A stretch of 64,000 nt of DNA from Paramecium sonneborni (taxonomy: Eukaryota; Ciliophora; Oligohymenophorea; Peniculida; Parameciidae): the NCBI GenBank assembly GCA_905182985.1, contig CAJJDN010000129.1:103369-167368 (forward strand), given 5' to 3'. Each line of letters starts with the position of its first letter. The first letter of the stretch is position 1. A model generated the notes under the pieces. It made no database searches, was not told the origin of the DNA, and saw nothing but the letters and a program-made list of their open reading frames with translations. Positions 1 to 13,967 of the stretch are shown here, piece by piece. Both the position numbers and the translations under genes were made by a program.

Positions 1-265
1 AATTTAATTTTAAATTAAGTTTCAAGAAGTATCTTTTTATAATATTTTTTCATTTATCATAAGTATGCCTTTATAAAATTATTTATTACATTTTAAAATC
101 ATAAAAAGTTTTAAATTATTGTAAATTAGATTACTTGGAAGTGTGTTAAGAAATAAAATCATCTTCTAATTGAATTTGGATTTATAAAAGTCATTATTTT
201 GTTATTTTAGCGTATTCAAAAGTGAACTAGAGCTTTTAGATTTGATTTGTGAAAAAGAAGTGTGA
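1..265 (+). CDS. 3' end of an unrecognised gene (partial)
   Basis: With TGA as the only stop, the frame starting at base 2 stays open from the window edge to TGA at 263-265. The last ~35 codons look coding (hydrophobic and acidic alternation, ending ELELLDLICEKEV). The upstream part is richer in Ile/Phe and may hold an intron. The 5' part lies outside the window and no family is recognised. An 88-codon open frame is not rare in AT-rich DNA with one stop codon, so this is a weak call. Confidence 0.3.
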
Positions 266-390
266 AATGAAAATAAAAAAGTTCCAAATAACTTATAAAA
301 TAATTCATATTATTTTGAATTAATAATATAATTAAAAAATGATAAATAGTGTTTTTCTTTATAAGAAATTATAAAATTCTCAAACTAAAG

Positions 391-742
391 TCATGATTAT
401 TTTTATGTAATATTTTCATACCATTTTACCCAATCAGCTACTAATTTTTTTGTATTTTTTAATTATGCTTTTATATCTTCTGAATTGATAGATTCTTTAT
501 GGGCTTCATAAAATTTGGAATGAGCATCAATAGTTAAGATAAAATCATTTAAATTTCTTTCTTTAATTTTCAAATTATCATACATGCCTTTTATAAAATA
601 ACAAGTTTTTACAGTCAACAATTAAATCTCTATCAAAATACTTTTCTGTACAAATTTGTAAATATTATTGCTTTATTTCTTATTATAAGTCTTTAGAAAG
701 TCCTTTAAGAATGTTTAAATAATCTTCTTTAGTTTTAGACAT
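391..742 (-). CDS. small hypothetical protein
   Basis: ATG at 742 (MSKTKEDYLNIL), stop TGA at 391-393, about 109 aa. The two frames join through a 25-nt intron at 588-612 (GTAAAAAC...AAAAG on the minus strand), the usual Paramecium intron size. The protein is rich in Lys/Glu/Asn with a helical look and no signal peptide or membrane segment. No family is recognised. It diverges from the PRP4-type kinase gene that starts 132 bp away. Start and stop are well placed if the intron is right. Confidence 0.55.
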
Positions 743-874
743 AAATAAAATAATTAAAGGAATATAAGGAAAATAGCTTGGACTTAAAAAAATAATATAT
801 TGGATTAAAGCAAGGAATAACACTAATAAATAAAATAAAATAATTTTGTTATATAATTTATAACATATATAAAA

Positions 875-2656
<1,782 letters not shown>

Positions 2657-2682
2657 CATATTGAAATTTATACAATCATTTT

Positions 2683-3726
2683 TCATTTAGAAATTTGTTA
2701 AATAATTTCATTAATTTAAGTATTGTTTAAATCTTTTGATATTAAAAGTAAATTATTTCTAAACTATTATCTTTTATATCTTTAATTACTTTGTACTACA
2801 GGAATGTATTATATTTATTTTATTTATTTTATTTAATTGAATCTATAATCCTTTTGTTTTTTTTCAGAACTAAAATTATATAATTATTCTTTTGAAACTG
2901 GAGAACAAGTAGTTTTAGTACAAGTTTATTATTTAAATTCTCCATATTGAATTCTTCTTTATTTAGGAGATTGAGATTATTGTGTTAAACATTTCTTAAT
3001 TATAGCATTGTTAAATGGGGAATCAGGAGCTTTTGATAACTTTGTTATTTGATGTATGGAATCATTCAAGATTCTTAATTGATTAGTAAATTTATTAGCG
3101 TTAATAAAATCATACCCACTTTATAATTTAGGTTTTTGTTTCATTATTAACTTTAAATATTTATATATTTTTAATTTTATAATCTTTTCTAATAAGTCAA
3201 AGTCAGAAGATTTATAATTGTATACAAATTTAGTGCTCAAAGCAGAATGAAATATTAAAATTAGAAAATAAGTTTATAAAGTAATTTTGATATTGGATAA
3301 AATTTCATAATTAATATAATATGATATGATAAAGATGAAGAATGTAAAAATTTGAAGTTCTATTATTTGTTGAATTTAGACAAATCAAAATTATCTATAT
3401 ATTTAATATAATATTTTTTGTAAAAAAATGAATGATATTGCTCACACTGGAAAATCATAAGCTTCTGCTTAAGATATTCATTCAAAAATAGAGAGTCAAT
3501 TCTTATAGCGATATGCACATTATTTAATTGGGGATGAATTTGATTCGTTTCTAACTCCATCATTTGTTCATATGCTACATATTTTGGATTAAAAAAAAGT
3601 GAGTTGTGAGTAATTGATAAATTACAAGACACAATAAATAAATGTAATTTAGTTTAGTTTTAATAGAGAATCAAAACACTGAGAGTTAAGTATTTTTTGC
3701 ATTAAGAAATTTTACTTTTAATTCAT
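2683..3726 (-). CDS. hypothetical gene, exon structure unresolved
   Basis: Two long coding-like frames lie on the minus strand. One spans ~3650-3260 (contains NNVHIAIRIDSLFLNEYL) and the other ~3230-2683, ending at TGA 2683-2685 (contains KAPDSPFNNAIIKKC and a Gln-rich tail). They sit in different frames, so an intron or a gene boundary falls near 3235-3310, where I found no clean GT..AG pair of usual size. The ATG at 3726 needs a 37-nt intron to enter the first frame. This may be two genes. No domain is recognised. The tail converges on the PRP4 kinase stop, 26 bp away. Confidence 0.4.
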
Positions 3727-3734
3727 TTTCTTTG

Positions 3735-4635
3735 ATGTTTGATTAGAAGTTAGAAAATACTAATGTTTATACAAAAGAAGATTATTTTCGATCAATAAGA
3801 ACTACGTATTATAAAAATAATAGAGTAGACAAGATTAAGCCAATCGAAGACATCAATTTGTACATAATCCATCAAATTCATTTAATTAAGATAAGTAAGA
3901 ATAGCATTAGCATAATTTCTATGAATTATATTCAAATAAATTAGCAAAAGATCAAGGAGATATACTTTAAGGGGAAATAGTGATATTTGAGACGAGAATT
4001 AAATATCCAGCTACAAAAGCCAAATAATTATGCTACGAGATTAAATAAAAAATAGACAATTTATTTAGATCAACTGTAAACAAAACATTAATTTGAAGAC
4101 TAGGTAACATCAGATAATTAGATCAGAATATATACCATATTTAGAGGAGTATAAATATCCAACTATTGTATTAATAATACTATATAATGGGGATGTGAAT
4201 CTAGATTTTTCAAAGCTTTTACAAATGAATTAAATCACAATCAATAGAAAACAATTTGCCTTAAAAGTGAAGGTGTATTTTATAAGTAAACTATCATTGT
4301 TTAGCCATTTCAGAGAAGTGAATAATCAATAGAAGACTGAATGCATTACAGATAAGGTAAATGATATTTCAGATTAAGGTTGTTACATTCTATGACATGA
4401 ATAGAGTAAGATAAAGGAGATAGAAAGTACTTAAAGAAATTGAAGTTATTAAGAAGTAATCTTAAGTGGTAATTATTTATTATCATCTCATTAGAATCTT
4501 AATAAAAAAAAAAAAGAGTAATATTGGAAATGGAGTATTACTACTGGATTTTGTGTTGCTGCTGCAATCTATTTATTGAGTAAAAAATAAATCAATCTCA
4601 AAAAATTTGTTTAAGTTACTTCCAAAATAGTTTGA
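3735..4635 (+). CDS. hypothetical protein with C-terminal membrane anchor
   Basis: Reads as a multi-exon gene: ATG 3735, stop TGA 4633-4635. Small GT..AG introns (about 28-29 nt at ~3750, 4075 and 4280, 22 nt at ~4360, 29 nt at ~4470) reconcile the frames. The middle holds an alpha/beta-looking region (GEIVIFETRIKYPATKAKQ, then a GWGCES-like QWGCESRFFKAF). The C-terminus has a basic KKKKEQ stretch followed by a single hydrophobic helix (GFCVAAAIYLL), so the protein is probably tail-anchored. I do not recognise the family. Its start lies next to the tentative start of the opposite-strand gene. Confidence 0.5.
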
Positions 4636-4673
4636 TTATTTATATATTTTATATAAATTTAGTTAGAACGTAT

Positions 4674-5363
4674 ATGTAGAGATACATCTAACAATAGAAA
4701 AATCAGTATAATTAATCTATTATTATACAGAGCCTATTAAATTCATTAAAGAAGATTAAGTGACATTAAATCAAGAAAGACTTCCCTTCCTAAATTAGAT
4801 AAAACATTTGATGTTTATAAATAAAATAGGTACATAGCCGCAAGAAAATAAGAAATTAATAAATGGGAAGGAATTATGAAATAAAATAAAAAGCTACTCC
4901 ATAAACTCAATAATGTAGAGTCTACTTTTTAAAAATCTGTAAAATTAATTAAAAATATATTTGTATTCAAGGTAATCTATTCGTAGTGTAAGTTCTTGCA
5001 ACTCTAAAAAATCTATTGAAATCAAAGAAAATAGAAAGAAAGAAAATGCTAGAATACAAACTAAATTATCATAAATGTAATATAATTATTTATGAAATAA
5101 GAACATCTACTTTTGACAAATAGAATTGTAAAACCAGTCCAAGATCAGGTAGAACTTAAGCAAAACCAATCTAAAATTAAGAAAAGAGTTTAAATGTGAA
5201 GCCTATTTAAAATTACAAACTATAAAATCAGGGTTATTAAAGACATAAGAGTTTATAACAACCTCAAAAAGAAGAAATAAAGGTCAAAAATATGATATAA
5301 CAATATCAATAAGTTTTAGATAAATTACTTCCTTTAATAAAGTAAGATAAACTTAATAAATGA
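4674..5363 (+). CDS. hypothetical basic, Gln/Lys-rich protein
   Basis: ATG 4674, TGA 5361-5363. A 25-nt intron near 4707-4731 and another 25-nt intron near 5080-5104 join good coding frames; one more small intron near 4940-4990 is needed but not resolved. The product (~200 aa) is rich in Lys, Asn, Gln and Ser (RKTSLPKLDKTFDVY; KSIEIKENRKKENAR) and looks mostly disordered, with no membrane segment. No family recognised. Its stop is 31 bp from the stop of the convergent coiled-coil gene. Confidence 0.55.
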
Positions 5364-5394
5364 CAATTATAGATATGAATATTATTTCAAAAAG

Positions 5395-6517
5395 TCATAT
5401 ACTATCTTTACATCTTTCACATAGTTTATTTGATTAATTTTCTTTAAGTTTACAATTTTCTAATCTCAAATTTTGAATTTCTTATTATAAGATCTGTATA
5501 TCATCTTCATAAATTGAATCTTGTGGTTAATTCATTTTCTAAATTGATAATCAAATTATTATACTTCATATTTTTATAATTCTTCTCTTAATTGGCTATT
5601 TATTTAGGATTATTAATAATTTAATTAGATGGAAATCTTGAGCTTATTTTGTAACTCTTCTTTTGTTCCTTCACAATCTACAATATTAAATGGGAGTTCA
5701 TCAGTTTTTTTATTACTAGGCCTAGCTTATGCTTATTAGGTGCTCTAATAAAGTTATGATTATAAATCTAAAAGCGAATGAGTAAGCGATTTTGGGGGTG
5801 ATTTTTATGAAATCTAAGAAAACTACGTAGTACTATTATTCATAAGTTCTTTGGAAACATGTGTAGAGATTTAATTAGATTAAGTTTAAGATATAAGTTA
5901 ACTAGAAGTTCCAATTGATTAAACTGATTAAATTACAGAAAGGTTGATTTTATCAACAATTTACTAATTTAAATCGAAATGTATACTTTATATATACGCT
6001 ATCTGATTACATTTAATTCAAGATCTAAAATTTATTATTATTGTTCTTCATCAAGATTTTCACTATTTTATAAGGAAAATGAGTCTAAAGATAATCTAGA
6101 TTAAGAAGTAAGTTCACAAAGATATTGTCCAATCACTTCATTTAATTTTTAACCCAATTAATCGAGAGTAGTATTTATTGGTTCATTTTATTATGCTTCT
6201 ATTTCAATACGATCATTGGTTTCTTCTATTTTCTTAGGTTTTATTTCCAAATTATTATCACATGTACCAGAGTAGTAATCTTTTAATCCCAAAATATTTA
6301 AATCATTTAATTATATTGAACCACTCAGATCTTCTTAATCCTTTCTTTATAATAGGTTTTTATCCACCTTTATCATTAAAATATATTATACAAACTCATT
6401 TTTTAATTTATCTTTATTATTATTGTTTTGACTTGGTAATTTAGTTTATGAATATGATCTTGAAATGCCACACATGTCTAAATCATAATCCTACGAATTC
6501 TCAAATCTATTATTCAT
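5395..6517 (-). CDS. coiled-coil protein, unknown function
   Basis: ATG 6517 (MNNRFENSQDYDLDM), TGA 5395-5397. Removing a 23-nt intron (~5970) and a 26-nt intron (~5550) leaves exactly 358 codons (357 aa). The N-terminal two thirds are acidic and Asn/Ser-rich with no membrane segment. The C-terminal ~110 residues form heptad-like Gln/Glu/Leu repeats (QLREELQKYE; LQQEIQNLRLENCKLKE) typical of a short coiled coil, ending in a Cys-x2-Cys (CERC) close to the end. No known domain. A structural or scaffold role is only a guess. Confidence 0.65.
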
Positions 6518-6610
6518 TATATTTTTATGAATATAATATAAAATTATTACAAATTAAAATTCATTAGAACAGCCAATACTTGCAGCACTTTCTTCTAAGA
6601 CAATTTTTAT

Positions 6611-6949
6611 TCAAAATTATTTAATCCTTATTGTTCTTGTACTCAAAAGATAAAACTATATTTTTTGGTAATCATTATTGAATAGATCCAGTTTAAAAAT
6701 AAAACCATCGGTTTTAATTATACTATAAAATAGGTTGTATCTTTAAAAAATAAAAAATGATACTTTCTTAATTTTATTAATATTATATATACTACTTTAT
6801 TTTTAAGTATAATTATAGATGTAGAACACAAATCTAATTCTTATTTTTATAGATTTTAATTTAAGTTTTATCAAAATAACACAACAATTGAGAATAAATT
6901 AATAAGAATAACAAATAGAACTTGATATTCTAATAATAAGAATGTTCAT
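6611..6949 (-). CDS. possible small hydrophobic protein
   Basis: An open frame of ~113 codons from ATG 6949 to TGA 6611-6613, rich in Ile, Leu, Phe and Lys. Part of it (KTDGFIFKLDLFNNDYQK) looks coding, but the rest could be chance in DNA this AT-rich. No homologue recognised. The remainder of the 6518-7054 interval shows only AT-rich sequence. Confidence 0.25.
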
Positions 6950-7054
6950 TATTTTAGTCTTTTCTTTTTGTTATTAATCATTTATATAAATAGAGAATTT
7001 ATGATAGTTTAATGAAATGATATTAAAAATATTGAATATAATTAATTTATAATC

Positions 7055-9655
7055 ATGTAGCAAACCAGTCCAAAAAATGCAAAATCATCAACAGAAACTT
7101 TCAAACTAACTTTTGATGATTTTTTAAAATTAGATTTAAAATAACTCTAGATAAATATTATTGGGACAGAGAATGAATATGGATTTAGTTTTACTTTATA
7201 TAAAATATAAGTGAGACATCCAAGTATTCAAACATTTATTTGTAACAGACGATACAATGAATTCTATGCATTACACAAAGTGGTAAAATAATTAAGTAAT
7301 GATGAAAGTTAAAAATGAAGTATTGTAATTTAGATTTACCTTAATTTCCATCAAAACATGAATGGTTATTTAAAACTGAGAAGAGAAAAGCTGGATTTCA
7401 TCTATTTTTGAATAAGTTAGTTTTAATAGCAATGTAACATCCCTAAATATAGAGCAATATTCTAAAATTTTTATATTATTTTTTGACAAGAGATTGTAAA
7501 ATAATAAAAAATAAAATATAGTGTTAGGAAATCAAAAATAAAATATTTTTGCGTCAACAGATCCTTAGAATGAAGATGAGCCTGATTGGTAATTTCGATA
7601 TCATAATTTATCAACTGATGATTAAAATTAGGCTGGGAATTAAAAGTATGATTAATTAAAGAAAATGGCAGCAAATGTACAATTAAGATTTTCAGATGAT
7701 GAAGTATGGTAAACATTCTATGGGAAAATTTAAGAAGGCACATTATAATTATTTCAACATATCTCTTATAATTATTTCAGTTGTTAAATAATGTTATTTC
7801 AAATTAAATTAGAATTATTGGAAGATGTTATTGTAAATATAGAGATATAAATTAATAGTTTATGTATCATGATTACGATTATTAAAAGATATAATTAAAA
7901 CCAGAGGATCCTAATTTATTAAGATTATGGTACTCTTAGCTAAAATTTGCATCATAGGAAGTATTATAATGTGAAAGAATGCATGATGATTTCCATTCTT
8001 TAGGAAAAGTTTAAATTTAAATAAAGGAGGCTTTTAATCTATCAAATATTATTTAAGATTCATTTTTGTTTGTTAAGATTTCTTTTCCTCCATTTACTTG
8101 TTAAACGAAATAACATGTTTATAGTAATAATCCATAGTGGAGTTAAGATTATATATTTCCAATAATTGACTCTTTTTCAGTTATACGATTAGAATTGATT
8201 AGTGAGATTTAAGATGGCATTTTAAAACGAAAAGTGAAATAATCTGTAATAGGTATGGCTGAAATATAGATTGCTGATTTATTGAGTTATCATTCAGGAA
8301 CTAAGTTTTCGGTAATAAATATTGTAAATCTATATAGAGAATACAATTACCATTAAATAGAGATGCAAATGGTAGTGATATCTTTTAATTTTTAAAAAAG
8401 CAATCTTATAATTTAGAAGAATAATAACCAAGTTTAATTGTGACTATTAGAAATATGTCAAGTCCTTTATCACTTTTTGGACCAGGACCTGTATTTTCAT
8501 ACGAAAATGAATTACTAGAACCTGATTTGACTGTCATTAAAATGAACATTATAAGATTCAAAAGAATAATCTCATTAATGATCTTATTTCAATTATCATT
8601 AGAAGATGTAGTAGATCAAAAATATCCAAGATTAACCTTTATTGTTTTTACATTTATGTTCATCTTTATTTTTTTTGCAGATTTGAACAATATTTTGTAA
8701 TATTTTGGATTCATACTATTGTTTATAATGATCTACTAACATCCTACAATACATCATCATGTAAAATTATTTTTTGATAAATATATCTTATGTGAATTGA
8801 ATTATTATTATAAAACTCCTTAATTATTTACTTAGGAAGAGAAAGATCTTAAAAAGAATACTTAATCATTAGATAAAGTAATTAAATTTGAAGGAAATGA
8901 AATTAAATTAGAAGTGGATGATGAAAATGAACCAAAAGAATCTTTTTATTAAAAACTTAGAGCAATAAAAAAAACTTTTTTTATTGTTTAATTATACTTA
9001 ACTTATTTAAGTAACTTTGCAGAGAAAGTGATAAATTTATTTACTTGGTAAGAATATCATAGAACTCTTTGGTTTTTGTATGCCATATTTTCACTTTATT
9101 GCATTATTTGTATTTTACCTATTCGTTATATAATGTTAGCAGGAAGTATATGTTTTAAATTAAATTAGTAATAAATGAATGGTTTGATGGAAGAATAGTC
9201 TTCAAAAAAAGATAAGCACATAATTAAAAAATTGCTTAAGTAATGATGGAATATATCTATAAAAAACATGCACCAGAATTAGTGTGTATTCCAAATTATC
9301 TAGATGTTGCTTTTCCTAAAGGAGATTTTAGAACTAAAATGGCTAATGAATTATTAATGCATTTAACTGTCTCCATGAATCAGGAAGAAGCTAATAAATA
9401 TTAAAATGGAAACGAAGTTATTAGGTAATATTTGAATTAATAGGTAGAGATCTAACTACTTGTTCTCAAAGATTAAAATGGGTTTCAATTACTGATCACC
9501 ATTTTGTTAGAGATTAGCTTTATTATGAATTGCGTAAGAAAGGAAAGTTTAGAATGAAGCCACATTATTTAGTGTATTACACTATTACTAATTTCATATA
9601 CAATATTCCATCTTAATATTATAGATTACGAAGACCTATTCAATTAATTAAATGA
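7055..9655 (+). CDS. PX-C2 domain protein with C-terminal membrane segments
   Basis: ATG 7055, TGA 9653-9655. Six introns of 23-26 nt leave exactly 817 codons (816 aa). Residues ~15-140 are a PX domain: the phosphoinositide-binding motif CNRRYNEFYALHK, the LPQFPSK proline loop and a C-terminal helix. A C2-like beta domain follows (~250-400: VQIQIKEAFNLSNII, FVKISFPPFTCQ, NPQWSQDYIF). Hydrophobic stretches then come in two groups: RLTFIVFTFMFIFIFFA with YFGFILLFIMIY, and later FLYAIFSLYCIICILPI. Such proteins tether membranes or bind PI lipids and Ca2+; function here is inferred. The order resembles MCTP/ferlin-like proteins with a PX added. It converges on the CRC gene 28 bp away. Confidence 0.82.
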
Positions 9656-9683
9656 GCCTATATTATTATTTAATAAAATTCAT

Positions 9684-10253
9684 TCATTATTGCTACATCA
9701 TTGATTTAGTAGTTATTTATACAAGATCTGTTTTATGCTATAATATTTAGTCATTTTCTTTTTCTGATTCTGAATCTTCTTGATTGCAACAATCAATACA
9801 ATTACATAAAAATGTACATCTCTATTTTTTCAAATAACATTCACAATACTTTTTCATACAACCTGTTTTCTTACAATTACATCCTCCAACCTATATTTTC
9901 TTCATTGATTAAGAACAACTTGAGTTATTACATCCTAAACAATTACATTCAATATTGCATGCTTTTCCAACTGCAAAACATTCACAATAAGATTTTTAAC
10001 ATTTAGATTTCATGCATTTACATTTTGTTATTGTATTTAGAATAGGCTTTTCAATTTATTTTACTTTTGTTATTTTTTATTGAATTGGAAATGGTTTTAT
10101 AAAAGTATATTTTTTTGGACTCTCATCAATATCAAACAGTCTCAATTAAGGTTTTTTTAATTCTTTCTTTGATGATGTTGTTGTATAGTAATCTTCAGCC
10201 CTTATAAGATCTAGGGCAAATCTTATAAAGGAATTACAATTCTCAGCTGTCAT
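9684..10253 (-). CDS. CRC (tesmin/TSO1/LIN54-like) cysteine-rich DNA-binding protein
   Basis: Intronless, 189 aa, ATG 10253, TGA 9684-9686. After a ~75-residue leader come two CXC repeats: KCKCMKSKCQKSYCECF...CNCLGC, and GCNCKKTGCMKKYCECY...CNCIDC, separated by a short linker. Their spacing and paired Cys match the CRC domain of LIN54, tesmin and plant TSO1, in which each repeat binds zinc and reads CHR-like promoter elements. The usual conserved RNPxAF linker motif is replaced by a short Ser/Gln linker, so the protein is a divergent member. The tail is short and Gln-rich. A nuclear transcriptional role is inferred from the family. Confidence 0.9.
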
Positions 10254-10378
10254 AACAAATATAAATCAATTTTTGCCTCCATTTACAATATAATTTAACA
10301 TTCACTGTAATTTAAGTCTAGTTTTTATTGTTTTATTAAACCATATCAATAATTTATATATAAAATAAAAAGAGAAAT

Positions 10379-11353
10379 TCAAAAACATCTTTGATTAGGG
10401 TCTTTTGATAACATTTTAAGAATAGATTCTTAAAGTTCTCTATTTTAAATATACTTAACTGACTGTTTTGGTTTCCATTTTTCTATATCTCTTTTAAATT
10501 TATTCAAATTATTATTATAGATTGGAATTTTTGGACAATCCATCATTTAACAGATAATCATACCTAAAGACCATAGATTACATTCTTTTGTAAAATAGGG
10601 AATGTAATTTAATTATTCTGGGGAGATATATTAAAAGTTTATTTCATCGCTATTATATAAATCTGATATATTATTTAGATATATTGATTCTGATATTTAT
10701 TAATATTAGAACGATTTGATACTCAAATTAAAATGAATTATATTTAATGAATGTAGTATCGTTATGATTTTAATTATCTTATTGACGGAAATTGATAAAG
10801 TATTAAAATTCGATTTGAGAATTTATAATTGTGATTCAAGACTGTTAGTTACTAAATATTGTCTAACAACCAAAATAAATCTATTTTATAAACATATCTC
10901 AACAATGTTAAAGATATTTGTTTGATCTGATTGGTTAGTATGAGAAGAGGGATTAAACAATTTTCTAATCAATCCTCTGTTCTCAGAATTAGATTCTAAA
11001 ATCTCAAGATAATATGGTAACCCACTCTCTCTATGAATTATAAGTTATTCTAAGTGATAAATATATATGATACTCTCATAAAGTTTGAATTCTTAGTGAA
11101 CATATTTGGAAGAAAAACGATATTTATAATTGGAGAGATTCAATGAGTAGGTTGGACTTTAATGTTTAGGTAATTAGCTTTTAGGTTTAGATTATTGAGA
11201 TATGTAGAATAGATTACTATCTTCAAAAGGCTCTGTGATAGCAAATTCAAGTATTTGTTCTGTGGTTTAAGGAATTTTAGCTTTGGGTTGAGTTTAACTG
11301 AGAATTGATGTATTTTTGTTTTCTTTTAGCTTTTTGGTATGACACATTCCCAT
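10379..11353 (-). CDS. protein kinase-like protein lacking catalytic residues (pseudokinase)
   Basis: Intronless, 324 aa, ATG 11353, TGA 10379-10381. It starts MGMCHTKK, a Gly-2/Cys-4 pattern that fits N-myristoylation plus palmitoylation. The fold is recognisable only in the C-lobe: LHSLNIIHFNLSIKSF aligns with the catalytic loop (HRD is HFN, no catalytic Asp), YISPEQL with APE, CNLWSLGMIICQMM with the DxWSxG helix, and MLSKDPNQRC with the final Arg motif. I see no glycine loop and no DFG. It is therefore probably not an active kinase. It resembles the CDPK-like pseudokinase at 58041-59521. Confidence 0.75.
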
Positions 11354-11892
11354 AAATTTATTTGATAATATTAGTTTTATATACGAGGATCACAAATATA
11401 TTAACGCAATAGCTTATATTTATTTATATATTGATAAATTATAAGTAAATTCAAATATTATTAATATAGAAATATCGGCATTTATAAAAAATATGAAGAC
11501 CAAAGCTTGGCCATTAAAAATCTATTTTTGGAAGTCATTTTATATATAATAATATTTATAAAAAATAATATTATATTTATTCAACTTTAATAAAATACTA
11601 GTCAGTTAGTTAATGGAATTGAGGCATAAAAACTTTAAAAAAAAATATGTTTAGAAGTTTTTGATTATTTATAAAAGATATTTATATGAATATAAAGTTT
11701 CTAATAATTATAAAGTATAAGCATTTGAGTTAAAATATGAAATAAAATATAGAAAATGTGAGAAAAGAGAAGAGATTGAATGAAGAGATAATATTAATCT
11801 ATTATAGAAATGAGAAGATATTAATATGAATAGAAATATAAAATTGAATAAATAAATATTTATTTTGAGAATTTATATTTAAATATAATAAA
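11354..11892. other. intergenic, divergent promoter region
   Basis: AT-rich spacer between two divergent starts. The kelch-proximal ~190 bp (11700-11890) are purine-rich and nearly C-free on the plus strand. I see no ORF, RNA or repeat worth calling. Confidence 0.5.
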
Positions 11893-13934
11893 ATGAGTAA
11901 TTGTGATTCACCTTCTCCACTTTAACCAATCTTAAATTTTAATGATGAAGATGAAGCAATGGATTATTTAGTAAAAGAGTATTAGGGATAAGGAATAAGT
12001 GATTTATCAATGACAAAATATAAATATATGGTATAGAGAGGATTATAAATGGTATATATATGTATATAGAAATATTATAGATCCATCCACCATTACCAAT
12101 TTAAAATAATAAAAGTAAACTAAGTAAATTTGTAAGTTAACAAGAATTATTATAAGTAGATAAAACATTAGTGGATAAATTAGAGAAGGATTAAAAATGG
12201 TAACCATATAGAGCTAGATTGTTTAAAAATAATTCTCAACATAGTTTAAGAAGTTTAAATGATAAAAGTTCTAGTAAAATATATACAGGTTATGGTCCAT
12301 TAGATGAGATTGCATTCTAATTAGGACATAATAGAGCATAAATAAAATAATAAAATGAGTAACTGTCTTAACAAATAGAATAATATTCAATAAGTAAAAG
12401 TTAATCAGTGGGTAGATTACCAAGAATTAAATGTTATCCATCTAGATTAAATGATGATGGTTAGAAATTAAATAAACATTAACCAAAAGTAATTGAAGTA
12501 ATTTAAGATGCTTCAATTCCGAATTTATATTTAAATTGGGTTGAGAGATTTTATGGTAAATGGAGACCTCCAATGAGAGAAGGCGCTACATTGAGTGTAA
12601 TCTAAAATAAATTCTATTTATACGGTGGAATAAGTGCTACGCCATTTAATGATATGAATGTTTGGAATGGAAATGAGTGGTCTTAAATAGAATTAATAGA
12701 TAAACCACCTTATGGTAGAACTAATCATATAGCTGGAGTATATAGAAGATCAATATTTTATTTTGGAGGAGAAAAACCATATGATAATGCTTAGAAAATA
12801 AGAGAAAGTTTAAATGATTTTAGAGTTTTTAATACAGAAACTAATGAATTCAAAATTGTTAGAACCAGTGGAGAAGGAGTAGAAGTTAGAAGAGGATAAG
12901 CTAGTACATTTGTAGGCAAACATTTATTTATTATGGGAGGTATTACAACTAAAGGAAAATATTTATCAGATGCATTTCATTTTGATGTTACTACTGCCAA
13001 ATAAGCACCTGCTAATATTGATACTTGTAATTACTTTTATAATGGAATTGCTTTTCATACTATAGTTTCTGTTTATAATACAAATAGATTAATACAACTT
13101 TATAAATCAAATTTAGATGCTGAGGATTTAAAAGATATGAAATAAAAAATTGAAGGAATCTATTTATTTGGAGGTGAAAATAAATAGGGTTAATTATATT
13201 CTGGTTTCTATTTGTTAAATACATATTAAAGACCTATGTATTGGAGTGAAGTTAAAGCCAAAGGCGTTCCTCCATGTGCTAGATATAAACATAGTTGCAA
13301 TTATTTTGACAAATAATAATTAATAGTAATTTTTGGTGGAATCAATGTTGATTCAATATTCTTAAATGATTGTCATATTTTTAAAGTAGATTCATAAACT
13401 TGGTGTAATATTTAAATGGAATATAGAGATGGTAGAGCTGGTCATTGTGCTGCTTAAGATGAAAATAGATTACTTATTTTTGGAGGATATAATGAAAATG
13501 GTTTTGTTAAAGCAGATATTGTATGGCTTGAATTAGATTAGAGTATTCAAGTTAAAACTTAAAGAGACAAACTATCTAATATGGATACTACTAAACATGA
13601 AAAAATGAAAGAAAAATAAAAAGTTCAAGATGAATAAGAGAGACTTCTAAAATTAAGAGAATAAATTGAATTACTCTCATTTAAAGGTATTAAATCGTTT
13701 GCTCCTATGCCACTTATAAAATAGAGATCAAGATCTAGTTTATGGAAAACTGTTTAATCTAAAAAATAATAAATGTTACAATTAAAAATAATTGAAGAAA
13801 CCTAACATCTTATGAAAGATTTTAATAATGAATCAGTATAAAGAAATGTAGAAAAATAACAAGAATAAACTACTCCACTTGTGAACTAACTAGATCTTAA
13901 AAAAATATCCAAAAATTTTCGATAAACTAATTGA
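11893..13934 (+). CDS. kelch-repeat beta-propeller protein
   Basis: ATG 11893, TGA 13932-13934, one 29-nt intron at 12052-12080; the spliced frame closes exactly (670 aa). After a ~190-residue Gln/Asn-rich leader, residues ~215-530 contain about six kelch units, each with a Gly-Gly: FYLYGGISATPF, IFYFGGEKPY, LFIMGGITTKG, GIYLFGGENKQG, LIVIFGGINVDS, LLIFGGYNENG, followed by conserved Trp/Tyr positions. A Gln/Lys-rich coiled-coil tail closes the protein. Kelch propellers are binding platforms; partner and compartment cannot be told from the sequence. No BTB or F-box domain is visible. It converges on PTH2, 33 bp away. Confidence 0.85.
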
Positions 13935-13967
13935 AATATTTTTTTTTACTATTTAATATTAATAATA

